NCBI GenBank assembly: GCA_041499965.1
Contig: JBGQLG010000008.1
Coordinates: 7,096-71,095, forward strand
Reading direction: 5' to 3'
Length of the DNA stretch: 64,000 nt
Source of the DNA: AR5 sp041499965
Lineage (GTDB): Bacteria; Methylomirabilota; Methylomirabilia; Rokubacteriales; CSP1-6
The notes under the pieces were generated by a model, which saw only the letters and a program-made list of their open reading frames with translations, was not told the origin of the DNA and made no database searches. Of this stretch, positions 58,741 to 64,000 are shown piece by piece. Both the position numbers and the translations under genes were made by a program. Position 1 is the stretch's first letter. The number at the start of each line of letters is the position of its first letter.

Positions 58741-59169
58741 CTACTCTCCGATTACCTGGAGGGTGATCTCACGCTTTCGCGGGCCATCCAGCTCGGCGAA
58801 GATGACCGACTGGAAGCGGCCCAGGGCCAGCTCGCCGTTGACGAGGCCCACGGCGATGCTGCGGCCCAGCAGGGCCGCCCGCAGGTGCGCGCACGCGTTG
58901 CCGCGCTCGCAGTCCGAGTAGCGCGGGTCGTCGTGACGGTAGCCGCCCCGCTCGGGGACGAGCCGCTCGATGAGGCCCTTGAGATCGTCGATCAGGGCGC
59001 TCTGGAACTCGTTGATGAAGAGCGCGCAGGTGGTGTGCAGGGTGTTGATCAGCGCGATGCCATTGGTGACCGAAAACTGCTGAATCGCCTCCCGGACGTG
59101 CTTGGTGATGTCCGAGACCTCGTAGCGCTCATCGGTCGACAGCGTGAACGAGGCGTTGAAGACCTTCAT
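58741..59169 (-). CDS. YjbQ / UPF0047 family protein
   Basis: 142 residues, full length for the family. Seen: VTNGIALINTLHTTCALFIN (conserved His-Thr-Thr), DDPRYSDCERGNACAHLRAA (conserved Asn-Ala/His) and LGRFQSVIFAELDGPRKREI. YjbQ proteins have weak thiamin-phosphate-synthase activity in vitro, but their true role is unsettled. Transcribed from its own promoter at 59254-59283. The gene ends 70 bases before the regulator promoter, so read-through into the polysaccharide operon is possible. Confidence 0.92.
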   Translation of the reverse strand: MKVFNASFTLSTDERYEVSDITKHVREAIQQFSVTNGIALINTLHTTCALFINEFQSALIDDLKGLIERLVPERGGYRHDDPRYSDCERGNACAHLRAALLGRSIAVGLVNGELALGRFQSVIFAELDGPRKREITLQVIGE

Positions 59170-59253
59170 GTCCGTTTCATTCTCCGAGTCTCCGAGCCGC
59201 TCTGAAATTTCGCTGGCGCGCGCCGGTGTGTAGCCACGCCGAGACCAAGGGTT

Positions 59254-59283
59254 ACGATAAAGGCTCCTTCACACCATTGTCAA
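59254..59283 (-). promoter_or_regulatory. Sigma70-type promoter of yjbQ
   Basis: A consensus TTGACA (59278-59283) and TATCGT (59254-59259, 4 of 6) with an 18-bp spacer on the minus strand, in a locally AT-rich gap after the permease gene. Predicted start near 59247 with a leader of about 77 nt before the yjbQ ATG. Confidence 0.6.
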
Positions 59284-59293
59284 ATATCGATAC

Positions 59294-60115
59294 TCAGGCG
59301 GTTTTCGGGTCGAGCAGGTCGCGCAGGCCGTCACCGAGAAAGTTCAGACCAAGCACCGTCAGGGCGATGGCGCCGCCAGGAAAGACCGCGAACCACGGGT
59401 TCAGGGACAGGAAGTTCTGGGCCTCCTTGAGCATCAAACCCCAGGAAGGGTACGGGGGTTGCGTGCCCAGGCCGAGATAGGCCAGGGCCGCCTCGGCCAG
59501 GATGGCCACCGGGAAGCTGGTCGTCGCCTGCACGATCAGCGGCGGCAGCGAGTTCGGCAAGATGTGGCGCAGCACGAGGCGGCCGGCGCCGCCCCCCAGC
59601 GCCCGGGCGGCCACCACGAACTCCCGCTCGCGTAGCTCGAGCACGCTGCCGCGGGTGAGCCGAGCGAAGGCGGGCACGAAGGCGATGCCGATGGCGGTCA
59701 TGCTGACCAGCATGCCGGGCGAGAAGACCGCGGTGAACAGCAGCGCCGACAGGATCGCGGGAAACCCCTGCACCGCGTCGACGAGCCGCATGAGGATCTC
59801 GTCGAGCCAGCCGCCGGCGTAGCCGCTGGAGAGCCCCAGCAGCATGCCCACCGCCGCACCGATGCCGACCGCGATGAGCCCGACGGCGATCGAGGTGACG
59901 GCGCCGGTCATCACGCGCGAGAGGACGTCGCGCCCGAACTGATCGGTGCCGAACGGGTGGCCCCCGCTCGGTCCCTGCAGTCGGCTGGTGATCGACATGG
60001 CCAGGGGATCGACCGGCGTGTAGACGAGGCTGAGCGCGGCGGTGGCGACCAGCGCCAGCGTGAGCCCCGCGCCCAGCGTGAAGGTGACGTGGCGGAAGGG
60101 ACGGCGGCGGGCCAC
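59294..60115 (-). CDS. ABC transporter permease, DppC/OppC type
   Basis: 273-residue inner-membrane permease of the dipeptide/oligopeptide/nickel family. N-terminal helix FTLGAGLTLALVATAALSLV, then the signature region PFGTDQFGRDVLSRVMTGAV. A block of helices includes VTSIAVGLIAVGIGAAVGML, and the ATPase-contact EAA-like loop is VAARALGGGAGRLVLRHILP. The C-terminal PSWGLMLKEAQNFLSLNPW is standard. It lies 2 bases after the partner permease. No ATP-binding genes (DppD/DppF) follow, so the transporter must borrow ATPases encoded elsewhere. Confidence 0.93.
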   Translation of the reverse strand: MARRRPFRHVTFTLGAGLTLALVATAALSLVYTPVDPLAMSITSRLQGPSGGHPFGTDQFGRDVLSRVMTGAVTSIAVGLIAVGIGAAVGMLLGLSSGYAGGWLDEILMRLVDAVQGFPAILSALLFTAVFSPGMLVSMTAIGIAFVPAFARLTRGSVLELREREFVVAARALGGGAGRLVLRHILPNSLPPLIVQATTSFPVAILAEAALAYLGLGTQPPYPSWGLMLKEAQNFLSLNPWFAVFPGGAIALTVLGLNFLGDGLRDLLDPKTA

Positions 60116-60117
60116 GG

Positions 60118-61062
60118 TTACTCGTACCGGATGCGCGGGTCGAGGAAGCCGTAGGCGACATCGACGGCGAAGTTGATGACCACGATCGACGAGGCGACGA
60201 AGAGCGTCACGCCCTGCACGACCGGCAGGTCGCGCGCGCTGATGGCGCCGAGGGCCAGCCGGCCGAGGCCGGGCAACGCGAACACCGACTCCAGCACGAT
60301 GGCGCCGGCCATGAGCTGACCGAGCTGGACGCCGGCCACGGTGACGATCGGGATCAGCGCGTTACGGAAGGTGTGCTTGACCACGACGACGCGCTCGCGC
60401 AGCCCCTTGGCCCGGGCGGTGCGCACGTAATCCTCGCGCAGGACGTCGAGCACGGCCGAGCGCGTGGCCCGCACCAGCACGGCGGCCTGGAAGAAGCCGA
60501 GGGCGACGGCCGGCAGCAGCAGCGCGCGCAGGGCCGCCCATACGCCCGCCGACCACCCGTCGAAGCCGCCGGAGCGGACCCAGCCGAGCGTGACGGAGAA
60601 GAAGAGGATGAGCAGCAGGCCCGACCAGAACTGCGGGATCGAGATCCCGAGCTGGGAGACGATCATCGCCAGGTAGTCGCCGCCGCGGCGATGGTGGGTG
60701 GCGGCGTAGAGCCCCAGCGGGATCGCGACCGCCACCATGAACGCCGCCGCCAGCAGCGCCAGCGGCAGCGTGACCGGCAGCCGGGTCAGGATCAGCTCGC
60801 CGACCGGCACGTCGTACTGGATCGACCGGCCGAGATCGCCCCGCAGCGCGTGGACGAGCCAGTCGACGTACTGCACCGCCAGCGGCCGGTTCAGCCCCAT
60901 CGACTCCCGCAGCCGCTCGGTCGCCTCCCGGCTGCCCTCGATGCCCATGATCAGCGCCGCCGGATCGCCCGGCAAAATACGGATCACCAGAAAGACGAGC
61001 AGCGACACGAACAGAAGCGTCGCGGCCAGCGCCGCGACTCTCCGCGCGACGTAACGGCGCAC
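60118..61062 (-). CDS. ABC transporter permease, DppB/OppB type
   Basis: 314-residue permease. N-terminal VRRVAALAATLLFVSLLVFL-type helix after MRRYVARR, then ILPGDPAALIMGIEGSREAT, NRPLAVQYVDWLVHALRGDL and GRSIQYDVPVGELILTRLPV, all typical of DppB. Membrane helices follow. The EAA-like loop YVRTARAKGLRERVVVVKHT is followed by FRNALIPIVTVAGVQLGQLM. It pairs with the downstream DppC-type gene. Palindromic element C separates it from the binding-protein gene upstream. Confidence 0.94.
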   Translation of the reverse strand: MRRYVARRVAALAATLLFVSLLVFLVIRILPGDPAALIMGIEGSREATERLRESMGLNRPLAVQYVDWLVHALRGDLGRSIQYDVPVGELILTRLPVTLPLALLAAAFMVAVAIPLGLYAATHHRRGGDYLAMIVSQLGISIPQFWSGLLLILFFSVTLGWVRSGGFDGWSAGVWAALRALLLPAVALGFFQAAVLVRATRSAVLDVLREDYVRTARAKGLRERVVVVKHTFRNALIPIVTVAGVQLGQLMAGAIVLESVFALPGLGRLALGAISARDLPVVQGVTLFVASSIVVINFAVDVAYGFLDPRIRYE

Positions 61063-61080
61063 GCGCTACTGAATCGCGCG

Positions 61081-61356
61081 GAGCGCGGACGTGCCAGGGC
61101 TCGGGCGTGGGGGTCGGCGGCCGGCCATGCCCCGCGGCCGCGCATCATGGCGAGCCGTTGTCGCCGTTGTCGCTCCGGGCTCGGCGAGCGAGCCGCCGAG
61201 GGTTCGACTTGTCCGCGCCCCAACCCCCTCTGGGGGATGGGGGGCCCGAGCGAGCCGAGCCCGGAGCGAGTTACGGCGACAGGCGAGCCATGCGCGCGAC
61301 CGCGGGGCATGGCCGGCCGCCGACCCCCACGCCCGAGCCCTGGCACGTCCGCGCTC
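61081..61356. repeat. Palindromic element C (276 bp, core-containing family)
   Basis: The arms 61081-61137 and 61300-61356 are perfect 57-bp inverted copies, with weaker pairing a further 10 bases outward. The core 61218-61246 is shared with A and B (one base change), and the 29-nt module (61259-61287, reverse) is identical to that in A and D. It fills the 313-bp gap between the binding-protein gene and the first permease gene of the same transporter. Confidence 0.92.
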
Positions 61357-61375
61357 CACGAGATTCACTCGCGGG

Positions 61376-62875
61376 TTATTTGGCGGACGACCACGAGACT
61401 TCCGACAGGTCGGCGGCGGGGACCGGCAGGTCTTTCCAGAGTCCCTGCACGCCCTTTTTCGTAACGGCGAGCCGGGGGTGCATGTAGAGCCACACGGCGG
61501 GGGCGTCCTCCACGAGCATCTTCTGCATCTGGACGTAGAGGTCGCGGCGGGCCTTGTCGTCGAGCGTCACTTCCGACTTGTTGAAGAGCGCCTGGAATTG
61601 GGCGCTGTCGTAGCGGAAGTAGTACTTGGGGTTGGCGTAGTTGGCGATATCCCAGGACTCGGCGTGGCCGATGATCGTCAGATCGTACTCGGCCTCTTTC
61701 CAGACGCGCGAGATCCACTGCCCCCACTCGATCTGCTCGATCTTGACGTTGACGCCGACCTTGCGGAGCTGGTCGACGATGATCTCGCCGCTGCGCACCG
61801 TGTACTGGTACTGCGGCGACACGCGCAGGACCGCGTCGAACCCGTTCGGATAGCCCGCCTCGGTCAGGAGCTTCTTGGCCTTGGCGGGGTCGTAGGGCAT
61901 CGCGGCGGTCATGTCGACGTAGTACGGGTTGAGCGGATCCACGTTGGTGCCGAGGATCTTGCCCATCCCGAACATGGCGCCCTGGAGGACGTCCGGCTTG
62001 TTGACGGCGTAGGTCATCGCCCGCCGCACGCGCACGTCGCCGTACGGCTTGCGGGCGTTGTTCATGGCCAGGATGACGTCGTTGGTGGTGTCGCCCACGA
62101 TGACGGCGAAGCGCGGATCCTTCTGGAGCTCCTGCACGTGCTCGGCGCCAAGGCCGAACAGCGAGGCGTCGATGTCGCCGGCCTTGAGCGCGGCCTGCAC
62201 GGCGTTGGGGTCGGTGATGAAGCGGAAGGTCACCCGGTCGAGCTTGGGCAGGCCCTTGACGTGGTAGTCCTTGTTCTTCACCAGCACGATCTTGTCGCCG
62301 CGCGCCCACTCCTCGAAGCGGAAGGGCCCGGTGCCGATCGGCGCGCTCTTGAGCGTGTCCACCGCCTCGCGCGGATAGATGACCGAGCCCTGGCGGGCCA
62401 GGTTGAGCAGGAAGTTGGCGTTGAGCGTCTTGAGCGAGAAGGTGACCGTGTAGTCGTCCTTGACGATGATGTCGCCGATCGCCTCGTAATAGCGCGGGTA
62501 GGGATGCTTGGTCTCGGGGTTCATCGCCCGCTCGAACACGTACTTCACGTCGGCCGCCTTGAGCTCGCGGCCGTTGTGGAAGTGCACCCCCTTCTTCAGG
62601 AAGAAGGTGTAGTTGCGATTGTCGGTGGTGTGCCAGCGCTCGGCCAGCCACGGCACGATCTTGCCGTGCCGGTCCACCTTCACCAGGCACTCCTGGATGT
62701 TGTAGAGGACGACGCCGGCCGTCGCCGAGGCGGGGGTGGCGGTGAGGTCGAGACCGGGCGGCTCGGTGGAGGCCTGCACGACGAGGTTCTGCGGGGCCTG
62801 GGCGTGGACGGGCCCGGCCCCCGCGCCCAGGGCCAGCACGGCGCACACCGCGGTCAGGATCGTTCGGCGCGTCAT
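61376..62875 (-). CDS. Extracellular solute-binding protein, family 5 (peptide/nickel type)
   Basis: 499 residues. Sec signal peptide (TILTAVCAVLALGAGAGPVHA; cleavage about residue 26), then the SBP_bac_5 fold: DLTATPASATAGVVLYNIQE, PWLAERWHTTDNRNYTFFLK, GVHFHNGRELKAADVKYVFE, and APIGTGPFRFEEWARGDKIV. GDVRVRRAMTYAVNKPDVLQ and DPAKAKKLLTEAGYPNGFDA are in the second lobe. Periplasmic receptor for peptides or other small solutes. The ligand is not predictable. ATG 62875 overlaps the epimerase stop (ATGA), an odd pairing. Confidence 0.93.
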   Translation of the reverse strand: MTRRTILTAVCAVLALGAGAGPVHAQAPQNLVVQASTEPPGLDLTATPASATAGVVLYNIQECLVKVDRHGKIVPWLAERWHTTDNRNYTFFLKKGVHFHNGRELKAADVKYVFERAMNPETKHPYPRYYEAIGDIIVKDDYTVTFSLKTLNANFLLNLARQGSVIYPREAVDTLKSAPIGTGPFRFEEWARGDKIVLVKNKDYHVKGLPKLDRVTFRFITDPNAVQAALKAGDIDASLFGLGAEHVQELQKDPRFAVIVGDTTNDVILAMNNARKPYGDVRVRRAMTYAVNKPDVLQGAMFGMGKILGTNVDPLNPYYVDMTAAMPYDPAKAKKLLTEAGYPNGFDAVLRVSPQYQYTVRSGEIIVDQLRKVGVNVKIEQIEWGQWISRVWKEAEYDLTIIGHAESWDIANYANPKYYFRYDSAQFQALFNKSEVTLDDKARRDLYVQMQKMLVEDAPAVWLYMHPRLAVTKKGVQGLWKDLPVPAADLSEVSWSSAK

Positions 62876-63822
62876 AGCGACCTCCGGAAGTAGTCGAACG
62901 TGCGGCGCAGGCCCTCGTCGAAATCCACCAGGGGTGTGTAGCCGAGCAGCTTCCGGGCCCGATCGATGTCGGCCAGCGTGTGCGGCACGTCGCCGGCCCG
63001 AACCGGCGTGTGCCGCCGCTCGACGGCGCGGCCGAGCAGCGTCTCCAGCCGCGCGACGATGTCGAGTAGGCTCACGCGATCGCCGCAGCCCACGTTGAAC
63101 ACGCCGGCGGCCTCCGGCGCCTCGGCCGCCCGGCAGTTGGCGTCGACGACGTTGTCGATGTAGGTGAAGTCGCGCGACTGGCGGCCGTCGCCGTGGATCT
63201 CGAGCGGCTCGCCGCGCAGGCCCCACAGGATGAAGCGCGGGATCACCGCCGCGTACTCCGAGGCCGGGTCCTGCCGGGGGCCGAAGACGTTGAAGTACCG
63301 GAGACCGACCGTCTCCACGCCGTACAGCCGATGCCACACGGCCGCGTACTGCTCGCCGGCCGCCTTGGACACCGCGTAGGGCGAGATCGGCGCCAGCGGC
63401 TGGTCCTCGCGCTTGGGCAAGTCCGGCCGGTCGCCGTAGACCGACGACGACGAGGCGTAGACGACGCGCGTGACGCCCGCCCGCCGCGCCGCCTCGAGGA
63501 CGTTGAGCGTGCCATCGACGTTGTTGGCGTTGGCGCCCAACGGGTCCGCCACCGAGCGCGGCACCGAGCGCAGTGCCGCCTGGTGGAAAATGACGGCGGC
63601 CCCCGCCGCCACCCGCTCGACGGTCGGCAGGTCCCGGATGTTGCCGCGCACGACCTCGAGCCGCTCGCCCGCCGCCGCCGCGAACGGCAGGTTGCGCAGG
63701 CTCCCGGTGGAGAAATCGTCCAGGACCCGCACGCGCCCATCGGGATGATCGCGCAGGAGTCGCTCGACCAGGTGCGATCCAATGAACCCGGCCCCGCCCG
63801 TGACGACGAACACGCGTGTCAC
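62872..63822 (-). CDS. NAD-dependent nucleotide-sugar 4-epimerase-like protein
   Basis: 316-residue extended SDR. Cofactor motif VFVVTGGAGFIGSHLVERLL, FHQAALRSVPRSVADPLGAN, VYASSSSVYGDRPDLPKRED with catalytic Ser region, and PISPYAVSKAAGEQYAAVWH with the YX3K pair. GLRYFNVFGPRQDPASEYAA and RDFTYIDNVVDANCRAAEA follow. Closest in style to UDP-GlcNAc/UDP-glucose 4-epimerases of the WbpP/GalE group. The GTG at 63822 follows a -10-like box by 7 nt. Being the first gene before a peptide-binding protein, its link to the sugar cluster is only by function. Confidence 0.9.
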   Translation of the reverse strand: MTRVFVVTGGAGFIGSHLVERLLRDHPDGRVRVLDDFSTGSLRNLPFAAAAGERLEVVRGNIRDLPTVERVAAGAAVIFHQAALRSVPRSVADPLGANANNVDGTLNVLEAARRAGVTRVVYASSSSVYGDRPDLPKREDQPLAPISPYAVSKAAGEQYAAVWHRLYGVETVGLRYFNVFGPRQDPASEYAAVIPRFILWGLRGEPLEIHGDGRQSRDFTYIDNVVDANCRAAEAPEAAGVFNVGCGDRVSLLDIVARLETLLGRAVERRHTPVRAGDVPHTLADIDRARKLLGYTPLVDFDEGLRRTFDYFRRSL

Positions 63823-63829
63823 GGCGCCG

Positions 63830-63838
63830 ATTGTAACA
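63830..63838 (-). promoter_or_regulatory. Extended -10 box, leaderless promoter of the epimerase gene
   Basis: On the minus strand TGTTACAAT (extended TG-n plus TACAAT, 5 of 6) ends 7 nt before the GTG start. This is the same arrangement as at dapL. No -35 consensus or ribosome site is evident. Confidence 0.5.
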
Positions 63839-63890
63839 CCCACCTCGCGTACCGCCGCCGCGCGGCGCGGCGCCGAGCCGCGATGCTCGT

Positions 63891-64000
63891 GGAATCCGGC
63901 GACGCCGCCGGGCGGGCGCAGGGACCGCGGGCGCGCCTGCGTGGCTCGCCTGTCGCCGTAACTCGCTCCGGGCCCGGCTCGCTCGGCCCCCCATCCCCCA
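63891..64000. repeat. Palindromic element D (cut by the window end)
   Basis: Only the left half is visible. 63945-63973 is identical to the 29-nt module of A and C, and 63985-64000 is the start of the core (GGCCCCCCATCCCCCA). The outer left arm (63891 onward) resembles that of A only in its inner part. The other arm should lie just beyond 64000. Confidence 0.8.

Overview
This is 64 kb of very GC-rich, tightly packed bacterial DNA. A Gram-negative envelope is implied by a KdsC-type Kdo-8-phosphate phosphatase, an O-antigen-ligase-like protein, an MsbA-like exporter and MltG. Lysine is made through DapL (LL-diaminopimelate aminotransferase). Together with the many polysaccharide genes this suits an uncultured soil or groundwater lineage such as Candidatus Rokubacteriales or a relative. 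That placement is inference: the window has no rRNA or other phylogenetic anchor, and no tRNA, CRISPR array, transposase or prophage was seen.

Layout. Bases 1-9903 (+) are housekeeping: hom (5' partial), a flippase-like membrane protein, an ICMT-like methyltransferase, lysC, a zinc dehydrogenase, a DksA-type zinc-finger protein, comEA-like, comEC and dapL. A short minus-strand unit (10468-11851) holds a small secreted protein and a divergent rpoA that lies outside any ribosomal-protein operon. Bases 12023-20957 (+) carry mltG, a plsC-like acyltransferase, argH, a lipoprotein, dapA, dapB, an FAH-family gene with an apparent frameshift, folB, folK, and an ECF sigma/anti-sigma pair. From 21383 to 63822 everything is on the minus strand: about 42 kb, mostly surface polysaccharide, nearly all genes joined by NTGA-type overlaps.

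The polysaccharide region has three parts. (1) 58598 to 44938: a MarR-type EPS regulator with its own operator, an MsbA-like ABC exporter, pseB-pseC-pseG-(GT-B-like gene)-pseI-pseH for a pseudaminic-acid-type nonulosonate, then a carbamoyltransferase, a hexapeptide acyltransferase, a PIG-L deacetylase and a B12-type radical SAM protein. (2) 44721 to 32909: a Gfo/Idh oxidoreductase, a fused SpsF-type cytidylyltransferase/aminotransferase, several methyltransferases and glycosyltransferases, a second radical SAM protein, and a ColD-like 3-dehydratase. (3) 32736 to 21383: a GDP-fucose/colitose-synthase-like reductase, further GTs and methyltransferases, a membrane protein, a WbaP/WcaJ-type initiating phosphosugar transferase, an O-antigen ligase and KdsC. 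These parts fit assembly of a lipid-linked repeat unit carrying a 3,6-dideoxy sugar and a nonulosonate. Beyond the cluster (59294-63822) lie yjbQ, two Dpp/Opp permeases and a binding protein without ATPases, and a nucleotide-sugar epimerase.

The most unusual non-coding feature is a dispersed family of large intergenic palindromes (8352-8628, 44747-44920, 61081-61356 and a copy cut by the right end). They share a conserved centre, but each has its own near-perfect inverted arms of 38-69 bp. Two structural look-alikes lack the core (9911-10059, 20982-21209). Other points are extended -10 boxes 7-10 nt before start codons (leaderless-type promoters), probable CTG starts in CTGA overlaps, and a 4 x 45-bp tandem repeat beside the colD-like gene.
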